Shown in pieces: positions 44,419-55,054 of a stretch of DNA of 64,000 nucleotides. The stretch covers positions 186,001 to 250,000 of the forward strand of contig NZ_MKKX01000033.1 in the NCBI RefSeq assembly GCF_002091985.1, in the 5' to 3' direction. The stretch comes from Rhodococcus sp. 1163. Lineage in GTDB: Bacteria; Actinomycetota; Actinomycetes; Mycobacteriales; Mycobacteriaceae. Position numbers and translations under genes: made by a program. The notes under the pieces were generated by a model that worked only from the letters and a program-made list of their open reading frames with translations, ran no database searches and was not told the DNA's origin. How positions within the stretch are numbered: position 1 is the first letter of the stretch; each line of letters begins with the position of its first letter.

Positions 44419-45039
44419 TCAGCGGTGGGCCGTGGAGGTGAATTGGTAGGTGGCGGCGTCGACGATCTCCTCGGGAGTGATGGTGATTTCGTCGTTCAGC
44501 CATGCGGTGACCAGCTCGGCCAAGCCGCCGACGAACAACAGGCCGTTGATTTCTCCCTGGGGTGGTGGCCACGCTCGATCGCCGTACATTCGGGACGCTT
44601 CGTCTGCGACCATCTGAGCGAAGCCACGTAGAGCTGCGCGACGGTGGGTGCGCAGGGGCTCGAACGCAGCGGATTCGATCATCGCAACTCGTCCCTTGCG
44701 CGGATCTTCGGTGAGGATGGTGACGAATGAGGAGATGGCATTTCGTACGCGTTCTTCCAGTGTGCCGGTGCTCGCTCGAAGCGCGGCAAGTCCCGCCTCT
44801 CGAACTTCGTCGGCGATACCATCCAGGACTTTCTGTAGGAGATCGTCTCTGCCAGTGAAGCTTTCGTAGAAATATCGCTCCGTCAGCTTGGCGTGGCTGC
44901 AGATGGCAGTCATCGTGGCGCCACTTTTCCCGGTAGCTGCGAACACGTCCAATCCTGCCTCGAGCAAACTCTCGCGCCGTTGGACTGCCCGTTGGTCTGC
45001 GCTCATGCCGCCGTACCGGCGTGGCGTGGATGGAGTCAT
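44419..45039 (-). CDS. TetR-family regulator
   Basis: A 206-residue regulator: RRESLLEAGLDVFAATGKSGATMTAICSHAKLTERYFYESF is the helix-turn-helix with an unusual ERYFYESF turn. The C-terminal domain ends in LAELVTAWLNDEITI. It is followed upstream by SRPBCC and hydrolase genes on the same strand, so it may control lipid or hydrophobic metabolism. The message looks leaderless. Confidence 0.85.
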   Translation of the reverse strand: MTPSTPRRYGGMSADQRAVQRRESLLEAGLDVFAATGKSGATMTAICSHAKLTERYFYESFTGRDDLLQKVLDGIADEVREAGLAALRASTGTLEERVRNAISSFVTILTEDPRKGRVAMIESAAFEPLRTHRRAALRGFAQMVADEASRMYGDRAWPPPQGEINGLLFVGGLAELVTAWLNDEITITPEEIVDAATYQFTSTAHR

Positions 45040-45129
45040 GGATTGATTTTGACAGATGCGAGCTTCGCGACGCGGAGTGAGCTTCTTCGACAGTGCGTGC
45101 TGTCGACTCAGCACCGCGCCTGTAGGAGA

Positions 45130-45558
45130 TCAGCCGACGACCTGCTGACGCAGCCCCTCGGTCGCTGCCTCGAGGATGGTTTTGGTGCCCTTCCGGATGA
45201 GAAAACCTGGAATCGGAATCTTCGGGTCGATGGTCAGCTCGAACGCCACATGAGTGCCCTTGGCAGTCGGCGTCAACGTGTACTCGCCGTGCTGCGCCTT
45301 CTGCTGCGACCCCTCCACCAGATCCCAGCTGACAGTCGTATCGGTCCAGGTGTACTCCACGACCTGGTCGTCGTTGATTCCCAGGATCGATACTGCCATC
45401 TTGACGTGATGGGGGCGGCCGTCGTCGAAACGATCGATGACCTCGATCTTTTTGTGGACCGGCGACCACGACGGGAGCGCTTCCACATCTGCGAGAACTT
45501 CGAGCACCGCCGCGGGATCGGCATCGATATCGACATCTTTGTTCGCTGTGACTGCCAT
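45130..45558 (-). CDS. SRPBCC-fold (polyketide cyclase/START-like) protein
   Basis: A 142-residue protein with the SRPBCC layout: DVDIDADPAAVLEVLADVEALPSWSPVHKK at the start, a central beta sheet, and the long C-terminal helix TKTILEAATEGLRQQVV. It binds lipids or hydrophobic molecules. It lies 14 bp downstream of the HSL-type hydrolase and is probably cotranscribed with it. Confidence 0.86.
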   Translation of the reverse strand: MAVTANKDVDIDADPAAVLEVLADVEALPSWSPVHKKIEVIDRFDDGRPHHVKMAVSILGINDDQVVEYTWTDTTVSWDLVEGSQQKAQHGEYTLTPTAKGTHVAFELTIDPKIPIPGFLIRKGTKTILEAATEGLRQQVVG

Positions 45559-45572
45559 GGGGACAAGGTAAC

Positions 45573-46595
45573 TCAGGCGGAGCGGTCCGCGACCGGAATC
45601 GAGCCATGCGAGCGCACGAAGTCACCGATCCGCTGCAGCGCGCGGTGTGCTTCCGGTAGGAAGTCCGCGACCTGGAACACGTGCACCTGATCCGCCCATA
45701 CTTGGAGTTCGCAATCGACGCCCGCAGCGCCGAGCCTCTCCGTCATCAACTCGGCGTCGGCAAGGATCATCTCGGTGGACCCAGCTTGAATCAGCACCGG
45801 CGGTAACCCGCGTAGGTCTGCGTCGACGGGTGAAACCCTCGGCCCCTGTTCTCCTTCGACGACGATCCGGGCCTCGACCCTGTCTGCCAGCACAGTCAGT
45901 GGAGGCACTGCCTCGGGCGGGAAGATAGCGCATTTCGACGCGTTCTCGTGGTTGAGCTTGTTCGTCGGGTCCATGTCCGTCAACGGTGACATCGCGAAAA
46001 TGCCGGCAGGCATCGGTAGATCCAACGTCTCCAACGCCAAGGTGACCATGAAGGCGAGGTAGCCACCGGCAGAGTCGCCGGCGATGAAGATCTGATCGGG
46101 GCGGTATCCCGAATCGAGAAGAAAGCGGTAGCCGTCGACGCCGTCCTCGACCGCATGAGCGATCGGATTACGGGGCATCATCCGGTAGTCGACCGAGAGC
46201 ACGGGCGCACCGACATACTGCGAGATCCGCGACGTCAGCCTGCGGTGGGTATTGAGCCCGCAGCAGATGAAGGCTCCTCCGTGCAGGTACAGCACCACAT
46301 TGTCGTTACGGACTCCTTCGGCACGAATCCATTCGGCGTAGCAATCGGCGAGCATGATCCGGTTGCACTGCGCACCCTTCACTGCAGGCATCAGCATGCC
46401 TGCGTAGTCGACGAGTCCCATCGGCCACGGAAGATGTGGCGCCTTGGCCCACAGTGACAAAAAGGGGCGAATCGAGAACTGCAAGCCCGTGGAAAGTGCT
46501 CGTGAGCGCAGACTGCCACCAGGCAAATCTTGCCTGCGGGGTGCGCGGTCAGGCGTCGACTGGGGCTGCCGTAGTGCGGTGAGCGCTGTGTTCAT
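45573..46595 (-). CDS. HSL-type alpha/beta hydrolase (carboxylesterase)
   Basis: A 340-residue esterase of the hormone-sensitive lipase group. The oxyanion motif is LHGGAFICC, the nucleophile elbow GDSAGG, and the acid and His are near TEMILADAELM and DQVHVFQ. It has no signal peptide. It is divergent from a WS/DGAT gene, and the two share a repeat-rich promoter region. Confidence 0.88.
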   Translation of the reverse strand: MNTALTALRQPQSTPDRAPRRQDLPGGSLRSRALSTGLQFSIRPFLSLWAKAPHLPWPMGLVDYAGMLMPAVKGAQCNRIMLADCYAEWIRAEGVRNDNVVLYLHGGAFICCGLNTHRRLTSRISQYVGAPVLSVDYRMMPRNPIAHAVEDGVDGYRFLLDSGYRPDQIFIAGDSAGGYLAFMVTLALETLDLPMPAGIFAMSPLTDMDPTNKLNHENASKCAIFPPEAVPPLTVLADRVEARIVVEGEQGPRVSPVDADLRGLPPVLIQAGSTEMILADAELMTERLGAAGVDCELQVWADQVHVFQVADFLPEAHRALQRIGDFVRSHGSIPVADRSA

Positions 46596-46640
46596 CGTCT
46601 TCGCCTCGATTCGGCAGTTGTTTGGAACTCCTACTAACGG

Positions 46641-46694
46641 ACCTTAGCGTGTGACACATATCGCTCGAACGTAAGGTCGTGTTCGATGTCACAC
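46641..46694. promoter_or_regulatory. Nested inverted repeats between divergent lipid genes
   Basis: Three inverted-repeat pairs share this span. GTGTGACA (46649) pairs with TGTCACAC (46687), TCGAAC (46665) with GTTCGA (46681), and ACCTTA (46641) with TAAGGT (46672). They lie between the HSL-type hydrolase and the WS/DGAT. They could be operators for one or more regulators. Confidence 0.55.
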
Positions 46695-46726
46695 CGTGAT
46701 CGAAACTAGGCTCAAAGGTGATCCAC

Positions 46727-48097
46727 ATGGCGCTCATGCCCGTTACTGAATCCATGTTCCTGATCGCTGAATCGCGTGAGCATCCGATGCACGTCGGAAG
46801 CCTCCAATTGTTCGTGCCACCAGGGGAACCGCATGACTTCGCACAGGAGGTCCACGACAAGTTGACGAAAGGTGAAGTTCACGAGTTGTTTCGTAAGCGC
46901 CCCGGTCGGCCCGTCAATGTCATGGGCAGCCTCGCGTGGTCACGTGAGCAGGACATCGACTTCGACTACCATGTCAGGAGATCAGTTCTGCCCTCTCCCG
47001 GGCGAATCAGAGAGCTGTTCCAGTTCCTGTCGCTCAATCACAGCACTCCTCTCGACCGGTACCGGCCGATGTGGGAAGTGCACATCATCGAAGGCCTCGC
47101 CGACGACCGCATCGCGCTGTACACCAAGGTGCATCACTCCCTCGTCGACGGTGTCTCGGCCCTGAAGTTGACGTTCAACGCTCTCAGTACCGATCCCGAT
47201 GACAGAAACGGTGTCGCCACATGGGATCCGTCACTGTTCCGCGAGAAGAAACCGCGTGAAACACCGTCCGCACTCGAACGAATCACCGGCGGGTTGGCCC
47301 TAGGGCGCACCATTGCCGCTGATCTCGTTGACTTTCTGCCCGCAGCAACCCGAATCGGATTGCGCGCCATGCGAAACGAAGGCGCACAGCTACCGCTGCG
47401 TGCACCCCGCACGATGTTCAACGTGCCGATCGGTGGAGCTCGACGTTTCGCGGCCGAAAGCTGGTCCCTCGAACGAATGACGAAAGTAGCCAAAGCGCGA
47501 GGTGTAACCCTGAACGACATCGTGCTCGCGATGTGCTCCGGTGCGCTGCGGTCCTACCTCATCGATCAAGAAGCTCTGCCCGAATCGCCTTTGATCGCAA
47601 TGGTTCCGGTATCCCTCCGCAAGCCAGGGGAGGACAAAGGGCCCGGTAACTCGGTCTCGGTGATTCTGTGCAATCTCGGCACCCACGAATCCGACCCACT
47701 TGCCCGACTCGACGCCATCACCGACTCCACCGCCAAGGGCAAGAACATGATGCGCGAACTCAACACCCTCGAATCACTGGCAATCGGCGCAGTGACCGTG
47801 GCGCCGTTGCTGTTCGGGCCGGTACCCGGCTTCGTCAACTACACGCCCCCGCCGTTCAACGTCATCATCTCGAACGTGCCGGGCACCTCCGAGGAATTGT
47901 ATTGGAACGGAGCCAAACTCGACGGTATCTACCCGGCCTCGATCGTCTGCGACGGCATGGCATTGAACATCACCGTCGCCAGCAACGGAGATTCGGTGAA
48001 CTTCGGGCTCATCTGCTGCAGGCGCAGCGTCCCGCATCTGCAGCGGATGCTGACGCATCTGGAGAACTCCCTGGAGGAGTTGGAAAAGACGCTGTAG
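46727..48097 (+). CDS. Wax ester synthase / diacylglycerol acyltransferase
   Basis: A 456-residue WS/DGAT. The catalytic motif HHSLVDG is at residues 136-142; other marks are PLDRYRPMWEVHIIEGL, NDIVLAMCSGALRSYL and NYTPPPFNVIISNVPG. It joins acyl-CoA with diacylglycerol or alcohol for storage lipid, often abundant in Rhodococcus. The ATG is taken where AAAGG precedes by 8 nt. Two copies of a 55-bp repeat follow the gene. Confidence 0.92.
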   Translation: MALMPVTESMFLIAESREHPMHVGSLQLFVPPGEPHDFAQEVHDKLTKGEVHELFRKRPGRPVNVMGSLAWSREQDIDFDYHVRRSVLPSPGRIRELFQFLSLNHSTPLDRYRPMWEVHIIEGLADDRIALYTKVHHSLVDGVSALKLTFNALSTDPDDRNGVATWDPSLFREKKPRETPSALERITGGLALGRTIAADLVDFLPAATRIGLRAMRNEGAQLPLRAPRTMFNVPIGGARRFAAESWSLERMTKVAKARGVTLNDIVLAMCSGALRSYLIDQEALPESPLIAMVPVSLRKPGEDKGPGNSVSVILCNLGTHESDPLARLDAITDSTAKGKNMMRELNTLESLAIGAVTVAPLLFGPVPGFVNYTPPPFNVIISNVPGTSEELYWNGAKLDGIYPASIVCDGMALNITVASNGDSVNFGLICCRRSVPHLQRMLTHLENSLEELEKTL

Positions 48098-48139
48098 GCG
48101 GGGCGGGGGTAGGTGGCCTCCGCTGACGCCCGCTTACCG

Positions 48140-48194
48140 CCGCTTGAATGGACCCGTCAAGTTATCTGATCGTATGAGTGGACCATTGAAGCGG
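48140..48194 (+). repeat. 55-bp quasi-palindromic element, copy 1
   Basis: It starts CCGCTTGAATGGACC and ends GGACCATTGAAGCGG, with the shared core TTATCTGATCGTATGA. The ends are nearly inverted repeats. It is followed by copy 2 after 21 bp. It lies between convergent WS/DGAT and metG. Confidence 0.88.
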
Positions 48195-48215
48195 TCGGGA
48201 TGCAGGCCGCCAGCG

Positions 48216-48270
48216 CCGCTTGAATGGACCCGTCAAGCTATCTGATCGTATGAATGGACCATTCAAGCGA
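48216..48270 (+). repeat. 55-bp quasi-palindromic element, copy 2
   Basis: This has the best symmetry: CGCTTGAATGG at the left end and its exact complement CCATTCAAGCG at the right. It is in the same orientation as copy 1 and differs from it at four positions. An inner CTTGA/TCAAG pair could form a smaller hairpin. Confidence 0.88.
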
Positions 48271-48322
48271 TGCGGGGGGCGGCCCGACACCGACACCGAC
48301 ACCTACGCCGCCACTATGCGTG

Positions 48323-49873
48323 CTACTTGACCTCGTATTTCGGGAAGACCGGTGATGGTGCGGGTAGAGGCGTACCTACGACGATTCGGCTGCTGATATC
48401 GGAGAATTCGTGCGCTGGGCTGCCGAGTAGTTCGAGGATGCGGGCGGCCGAGTCGGGCATGATCGGCTGCACCAGAATTGCGACGATGCGCAGCACTTCC
48501 ATCGTCACGTAGAGCACAGTTGCCATGCGTGCCGGGTCCGTTTTGCGCAGTACCCATGGCTCCTGCTGCGAGAAGTAGCGGTTGGTCTCGCCGAGAACCG
48601 ACCAGATCGCCTCGACGGCCGAATGCAGTGCCTGCACGTCGAATTCGCGTCGGCAGATCTCGAGCAGTTCGTCTGCGCGTGCCAGCATCGCGGAGTCTTC
48701 GGCGGTGAATTCGCCCGGTGTGGGCACCACGGCATCACAGTTCTTGGCGACCATTGTCAGCGAACGCTGCGCCAGGTTGCCGAGTTCGTTCGACAGGTCG
48801 GCGTTCATTCGCGTCACGATCGCCTCGGCGCTGTAGCTCCCGTCCTGGCCGAACGAGACCTCGCGCAACAGGAAGAAACGGAGTGAATCGAGTCCGAACT
48901 CCTCGACCAATGCGAAGGGGTCGACGACGTTTCCGACCGACTTGGACATCTTCTCGCCCTTGTTGTTCAAGAAGCCGTGGACGAACACCCTCTTGGGCAG
49001 TTCGACACCGGCGGACATCAGGAACGCAGGCCAGAACACGGTATGGAAACGCGTGATGTCCTTGCCGATGATGTGAAGGTCTGCGGGCCAATACTTCTGG
49101 TACTTCGCCGACTCGGTGTCCGGGTAGCCGACGCCGGTGATGTAGTTGGTCAAGGCGTCGACCCACACGTACATCACGTGCTCGGGATCGTTCGGTACCT
49201 GGATGCCCCAGTCGAACGTCGTCCGAGAAATCGACAGATCTCGCAGTCCGCCCTTGACGAAGTTGACGATCTCGTTGCGGCGCGAGACAGGTGCGATGAA
49301 GTCGGGCTGCGCGTCGTAGAGCGCGAGGAGCTTGTCCTGATATGCCGACAGACGGAAGAAGTACGACGCTTCCTCGGTCCACTCGACAGGAGTGTTCGTT
49401 TCGGTGGCGACGCGGGTGCCGTCGTCGGCGACTGTGGTCTCGGCCTCGGTGTAGAAGGCCTCGTCGCGAACGGAGTACCAACCGGAGAACGCGTCGAGGT
49501 AGATGTCGCCGTTGGCCTCCATGCGCCTCCACAGCTCCTTGCTGGCGGCGTGGTGGTCTTCGTCGGTGGTGCGGATGAACCGGTCGTGGGAGATGCCGAG
49601 GGCCTTGTCGAGCTCCTCGAAGGCATCGGAGTTGCGTGCAGCGAGATCGACGACGTCGATGCCTTCTTTGACGGCCGTCTGCTGCATCTTCAGACCGTGT
49701 TCGTCGGTTCCGGTCAGAAACATGACGTCGAAACCGTCGAGTCGCTTGAATCGGGCGATCACATCCGTCGCGATGTACTCGTAGGCGTGTCCGATGTGCG
49801 GAACGCCGTTCGGGTACGCGATAGCAGTTGTGACGTAGAAGGAGGGCCGTGAGGCATCAGCTGGCGCAGTCAT
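48323..49873 (-). CDS. metG: Methionyl-tRNA synthetase
   Basis: A 516-residue class I synthetase. The HIGH motif appears as PHIGH near residues 25-29, and KMSKS as [10 protein letters not shown]. The tRNA-binding helical domain and the short C-terminal end are of the mycobacterial form without an extra dimer domain. It charges tRNA-Met. Its start is only 20 bp from the divergent tatD start. Confidence 0.96.
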   Translation of the reverse strand: MTAPADASRPSFYVTTAIAYPNGVPHIGHAYEYIATDVIARFKRLDGFDVMFLTGTDEHGLKMQQTAVKEGIDVVDLAARNSDAFEELDKALGISHDRFIRTTDEDHHAASKELWRRMEANGDIYLDAFSGWYSVRDEAFYTEAETTVADDGTRVATETNTPVEWTEEASYFFRLSAYQDKLLALYDAQPDFIAPVSRRNEIVNFVKGGLRDLSISRTTFDWGIQVPNDPEHVMYVWVDALTNYITGVGYPDTESAKYQKYWPADLHIIGKDITRFHTVFWPAFLMSAGVELPKRVFVHGFLNNKGEKMSKSVGNVVDPFALVEEFGLDSLRFFLLREVSFGQDGSYSAEAIVTRMNADLSNELGNLAQRSLTMVAKNCDAVVPTPGEFTAEDSAMLARADELLEICRREFDVQALHSAVEAIWSVLGETNRYFSQQEPWVLRKTDPARMATVLYVTMEVLRIVAILVQPIMPDSAARILELLGSPAHEFSDISSRIVVGTPLPAPSPVFPKYEVK

Positions 49874-49893
49874 GGTTCGCCTACTCTATCGGC
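49874..49893. promoter_or_regulatory. Very short divergent promoter region of metG and tatD
   Basis: Only 20 bp separate the two start codons. TACTCTAT on the plus strand and TAGAGT on the minus strand give overlapping -10-like hexamers, which suggests both messages are leaderless. Confidence 0.45.
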
Positions 49894-50733
49894 GTGAGCA
49901 AAGACCGTCCTGCACCACCATTGCCCGAGCCGCTCGGCCACCTCGTCGACGCCCATACCCACCTTGACGCATGCGGTGCCGTCGATGCGGCCAGTGTGGC
50001 TGCCATCCTCGACCGAGCCGAGTCAGTAGGCGTTTCTCGCGTGGTGACCGTTGCCGACGACCTCGCTGCCGCACACTTCGCCGTCGACGCTGCTCATTGG
50101 GATCGGCGAGTGTGGGCGGCCACGGCGATACATCCGACGCGAGCCAACGTGCTCGACGAGACGACCCGTAGCGAAATCGAGCAGCTTTCTGCGGATCCTC
50201 GGGTCGTTGCGGTGGGGGAGACCGGCCTGGACTACTACTGGCCTGGCAAACTCGACGGCTGCGCGACGGTCGAGGAACAGCACGAGGGATTTCGCTGGCA
50301 CATCGATCTGGCAAAGCGGCTGCACAAGCCACTGATGATTCACAATCGCGAGGCCGACGACGATCTGCTGGCGGCCCTGAAGTCCGAAGGCGCCCCCGAG
50401 ACCGTGATCTTCCATTGCTTCTCCTCGGGGCCGGAAATGGCGAGGGCCTGCATCGACGCGGGGTACGTGCTGAGCCTGTCCGGGACCGTCAGTTTCAAGA
50501 ACGCTCACGCTTTGCGGGAAGCGGCGGCACTGATCCCGGATGCGCAGTTGCTGGTGGAAACCGACGCTCCCTTTCTGACACCCCATCCGTACCGCGGGGC
50601 CCCGAACGAGTCCTACTGCCTGCCGTACACCGCTCGGGCGCTCGCGGAGATCCGGGGTCAGGACCCTGGGGAGCTTGCCGCCCACGTCACGGCCAATGCG
50701 GAACGGGTGTACTCGCTCCCGTCTGGGCAGTAG
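49894..50733 (+). CDS. tatD: TatD-family metal-dependent DNase
   Basis: A 279-residue TIM-barrel hydrolase: LVDAHTHLD (metal His pair), GETGLDYYW, MIHNREADDD, FHCFSSG and ETDAPFLTPHPYRG complete the metal site. The family has 3'-5' DNase/RNase activity in repair. The GTG start is favoured since VSKDRPAPP leads directly into the fold; the region upstream is within metG regulatory space. It begins a tatD-rpfB-ksgA series. Confidence 0.91.
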   Translation: MSKDRPAPPLPEPLGHLVDAHTHLDACGAVDAASVAAILDRAESVGVSRVVTVADDLAAAHFAVDAAHWDRRVWAATAIHPTRANVLDETTRSEIEQLSADPRVVAVGETGLDYYWPGKLDGCATVEEQHEGFRWHIDLAKRLHKPLMIHNREADDDLLAALKSEGAPETVIFHCFSSGPEMARACIDAGYVLSLSGTVSFKNAHALREAAALIPDAQLLVETDAPFLTPHPYRGAPNESYCLPYTARALAEIRGQDPGELAAHVTANAERVYSLPSGQ

Positions 50734-50847
50734 CGGAAAGCCACAACGCGGCGCTGATTGCAACCGGCTGCTTACTTGGGTTGCGAGATATCCACCAATT
50801 CGTTACCGTACCGTGACCGACCGCCGGGCGTTTCGAACCGAAGGTAA

Positions 50848-51999
<1,152 letters not shown>

Positions 52000-52002
52000 C
52001 AG

Positions 52003-52896
52003 GTGCGTAGAGTTTTCACAGTGCAAGAACATGTGAGGGAACCCGCGGCGCTGCTAGGGCCTGCGGAGGTGCGATCTCTCGCCGCCGAGTTGGACGTGCG
52101 TCCTACCAAGCAACTCGGCCAAAACTTCGTGCACGACGCCAATACGGTGCGACGCATTGCGGCCGCAGCCGACATCTGTGGCAGCGATACGGTCCTCGAG
52201 GTCGGGCCTGGTCTGGGCTCATTGACGCTGGCCCTGCTCGACGTCGCAGACGCCGTCATTGCCATCGAGATCGATCCGAAGTTGGCATCACGGCTGCCGC
52301 AGACAGTTGCCGAGCGAGCACCGTCGCTGGCCGACCGACTCACCGTCGTCGAATATGACGCGCTGAGAATCAAGGCTGCCGACATTCCAGGTGAGCCGGC
52401 TGCCCTCGTCGCGAATCTTCCCTACAACGTAGCGGTTCCGGTTCTGCTGCACCTGTTTTCGGAACTGCCGTCGCTCCGTACCGCTTTGGTGATGGTTCAG
52501 GCAGAAGTAGCCGATCGGCTCGCCGCAGACCCCGGCAACAAGATCTACGGCATCCCCAGCGTCAAGGCAGGCTTTTTCGGAACCGTCAAACGCGCAGGAT
52601 CCGTCGGGCGTTCGGTATTTTGGCCGGTGCCGAAAGTGGAGTCCGGGCTGGTACGGCTCGATCGGTACGCAGAGCCACCGTGGTCCATGGACGACGCCCA
52701 TCGACGTGCCGTGTTCGCCGTCATCGACGCCGCATTCGCGCAACGTCGCAAAACCCTCCGTGCAGCACTCAGCGGTTGGGCCGGCTCGCCCGTCATCGCG
52801 GAACGCCGGTTACGCGAAGCCGGGATCGACCCATCTGCTCGCGGGGAAACTCTCGACGCCGCTGCCTACGTGCGGTTGGCGGCAACCGAAGCCTGA
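52003..52896 (+). CDS. ksgA: 16S rRNA dimethyladenosine transferase
   Basis: A 297-residue methyltransferase that dimethylates A1518/A1519 of 16S rRNA. The start of the fold is [23 protein letters not shown] motif I is [15 protein letters not shown], and motif IV is [26 protein letters not shown] is in the C-terminal domain. The start is GTG 52003; GTG 52021 is also possible. It begins 3 bp after rpfB. Confidence 0.94.
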   Translation: MRRVFTVQEHVREPAALLGPAEVRSLAAELDVRPTKQLGQNFVHDANTVRRIAAAADICGSDTVLEVGPGLGSLTLALLDVADAVIAIEIDPKLASRLPQTVAERAPSLADRLTVVEYDALRIKAADIPGEPAALVANLPYNVAVPVLLHLFSELPSLRTALVMVQAEVADRLAADPGNKIYGIPSVKAGFFGTVKRAGSVGRSVFWPVPKVESGLVRLDRYAEPPWSMDDAHRRAVFAVIDAAFAQRRKTLRAALSGWAGSPVIAERRLREAGIDPSARGETLDAAAYVRLAATEA

Positions 52897-52914
52897 GGTG
52901 TCGGGATTGCTCGG

Positions 52915-52940
52915 TCCAGATCGCTCCGTTCCAGATCGCT
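52915..52940. repeat. 11-bp direct repeat abutting the 55-bp element
   Basis: TCCAGATCGCT occurs at 52915 and again at 52930; the second copy runs into the left end of the inverted 55-bp element. It could be a duplication left by insertion, or coincidence. Confidence 0.5.
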
Positions 52941-52990
52941 TCAATGGTCCACTCATACGATCAGATAACTTCAGTGGTTCATTCAAGCGC
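52936..52990 (-). repeat. 55-bp quasi-palindromic element, copy 3 (inverted)
   Basis: On the minus strand it reads GCGCTTGAATGAACC at one end and GGACCATTGAAGCGA at the other. The right-hand 33 bases match copy 1 exactly, while the left arm has diverged. It lies between convergent ksgA and the WYL-regulator gene. Confidence 0.85.
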
Positions 52991-53022
52991 AGGAGGAGTC
53001 GGCTTCAGCGCGCCCAGGCCCT

Positions 53023-54003
53023 TCACACTCCGTCAGCACCCGCTCGGTACCGACGGCTGAGCATTGTGTGTCGCTCCGCGAGCACTCGGCACTCGTCGGC
53101 GAGTTGCGGCGGATCGAGGACCGTGAAGTCCGTGTCGAAGGCGGACAGCCATCGAGCGATCGACGGTAGTGAATCTCCGGCCAACGCGATGATGCAGGTC
53201 TCGTCGCTCTCGGACTCGAGGGTGCCCCATTCCGCGTCGACCATCGGTGCGATCGTCTCGATCGGTGAGTGCAGCCGTATCCGTGCCTGCACCTGAGCGA
53301 GTGCACGGTCGATTCCCCGTGCGACGAATGCCGCTGCCCCGCCGTCGGGCAATTCTCGTGGGGTGAAGCGCGGACCCGTCGGGATCTTCGGTTGGAGTCG
53401 ATCGACGCGGAACGATCGCCAGTCCTGACGGAACAGGTCCCAGCCGAGCAAGTACCACCGCGAGCCCGCCCGCACCAGGCTGTACGGCTCCACCTCGCGC
53501 CTGGTCTCGGTCCCGTCGTGGCTGCGGTAATCGAAGCGCAGTCGTTCCTGGCCATGGCACACACCCGCAACTGCCGACAACACCTCAGCGTCGACGGCGG
53601 ATCGTGCAGCTGGACGATCTACGACGTCGATGCGCAGGGCGTCGAGTCGGTGCCGAATGCGCGACGGCATAACCTGGCGCAACTTGGTCAGCGCGCGCAA
53701 CGACGCCTCTCCGATGCCCGCTACCGAGCCGCCGGCCGCCGATTGGAGTCCGAATGCCACTGCGAGTGCTTCGTCGTCGTCGAGTAGCAGGGGAGGCATT
53801 TCGGCACCCGCACCCAGCTGATAGCCGCCGCCAACGCCGGCGGTGGCGTGGACCGGGTATCCGATCTCGCGGAGCTTGTCCACATCGCGTCTGACCGTGC
53901 GCGGGGTGACGTTCAGTCGGTCCGCGAGGTCGGCTCCTGCCCAGTCACGTCGTGTCTGGAGCAGAGACAGCAACTTCAGAAGTCGTGCCGAGGTTTCCCG
54001 CAT
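53023..54003 (-). CDS. HTH-WYL (YafY/DeoR-like) transcriptional regulator
   Basis: A 326-residue regulator. The N-terminal winged helix (ARLLKLLSLLQTRRDWAGADLADRL...RDVDKLREIGYPV) is followed by a WYL domain with EPYSLVRAGSRWYLLGWDLFRQDWRSFRVDRL and a C-terminal WCX segment. WYL domains sense nucleic acid or other ligands. The start is ATG 54003 after a weak GAGG. It is convergent with ksgA. Confidence 0.89.
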   Translation of the reverse strand: MRETSARLLKLLSLLQTRRDWAGADLADRLNVTPRTVRRDVDKLREIGYPVHATAGVGGGYQLGAGAEMPPLLLDDDEALAVAFGLQSAAGGSVAGIGEASLRALTKLRQVMPSRIRHRLDALRIDVVDRPAARSAVDAEVLSAVAGVCHGQERLRFDYRSHDGTETRREVEPYSLVRAGSRWYLLGWDLFRQDWRSFRVDRLQPKIPTGPRFTPRELPDGGAAAFVARGIDRALAQVQARIRLHSPIETIAPMVDAEWGTLESESDETCIIALAGDSLPSIARWLSAFDTDFTVLDPPQLADECRVLAERHTMLSRRYRAGADGV

Positions 54004-54118
54004 ACCTCGATAATGGCAGCAATTGCGGACCGATACTGTCCGCGGTCGGGGTGACCGGGGAGTTAGGACGGCCACACGAATGTGGGGTACCACGATTTCT
54101 CCACTACTGTTGACCCTC

Positions 54119-55054
54119 GTGCTCTCAGTCGTCCCCAGCCCCGTAGTCGTCAGGGCTCCGTCCAAGGTGAATCTGCACCTCTCGGTCGGTGACCTGCGCG
54201 AGGACGGCTACCACGAGCTCACCACGGTGTTTCAGGCGCTGTCGTTGGCCGACGAAGTTTCGGTAGTGCCGGCTCGCGCGTTACGCGTGAGTGTTCGCGG
54301 CGATGATGCGCGGTCGGTTCCGACCGACGAGCGCAATCTGGTGTGGAAGGCAGCGGTGCTACTTGCCGACGCCGTCGGACGTGAGCCGGGCGTCGAGATC
54401 ACCATCGACAAGGGCATCCCGGTGGCCGGCGGTATGGCTGGTGGGAGCACGGACGCAGCGGCGACGCTCGTCGCGCTCAACGCCCTGTGGGATCTGGATC
54501 TCTCCCGAGCGGAGTTGACCGACCTGGCTGCCAAGCTCGGCAGCGATGTCCCGTTCGTATTGCACGGCGGAACTGCGATGGGTACCGGCCGAGGGGAGAA
54601 GCTGCTTCCGATCCTCTCGCGCAACACATTCCATTGGGTACTCGCCTTGGCCAAGGGCGGACTGCAGACCCCTGCCGTGTTCGCCGAGTTGGACGAGCTG
54701 CGCGCCAAAGGAAACCCGCCGCGTCTCGGTGAGCCAGAGGCTCTGATGCATGCGCTCGCGACGGGTGATGCGAATGCGCTTGCGCCGCTTCTCGGTAACG
54801 ATCTGCAGGCTGCTGCGGTATCGCTGCTTCCGCAACTGCGCCGCACCTTGCGCGCAGGGGTGAACGCCGGCGCTCTGGCCGGGATCGTCTCCGGGTCCGG
54901 TCCCACGTGCGCTTTTCTGTGTGCTGACGCTGATACCGCAGTGTCGGTCAGTGCTGAACTATCCGGTGCGGGTGTCTGCCGCACCGTGCGTGTCGCGAGT
55001 GGCCCGGTTCCCGGCGCTCGCGTGGTAACTAGTGAATCGATTGGTTTCTCCTGA
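54119..55054 (+). CDS. ispE: 4-diphosphocytidyl-2-C-methyl-D-erythritol kinase
   Basis: A 311-residue GHMP kinase of the MEP isoprenoid pathway. Motifs are [22 protein letters not shown] at the start, [19 protein letters not shown] (ATP loop) and [14 protein letters not shown]. The GTG start fits homologues; TACTGT about 9 bp upstream could be a -10 for a leaderless message. It overlaps the ABC-F gene by TGATG. Confidence 0.93.
   Translation: MLSVVPSPVVVRAPSKVNLHLSVGDLREDGYHELTTVFQALSLADEVSVVPARALRVSVRGDDARSVPTDERNLVWKAAVLLADAVGREPGVEITIDKGIPVAGGMAGGSTDAAATLVALNALWDLDLSRAELTDLAAKLGSDVPFVLHGGTAMGTGRGEKLLPILSRNTFHWVLALAKGGLQTPAVFAELDELRAKGNPPRLGEPEALMHALATGDANALAPLLGNDLQAAAVSLLPQLRRTLRAGVNAGALAGIVSGSGPTCAFLCADADTAVSVSAELSGAGVCRTVRVASGPVPGARVVTSESIGFS

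Noticed and set aside
48140..48270. Two copies of a repeat with a 21-bp spacer, resembling a tiny CRISPR array
   Set aside because: Units are 55 bp with inverted ends, the spacer is short and there are no cas genes; a third copy lies 4.7 kb away in the other direction.
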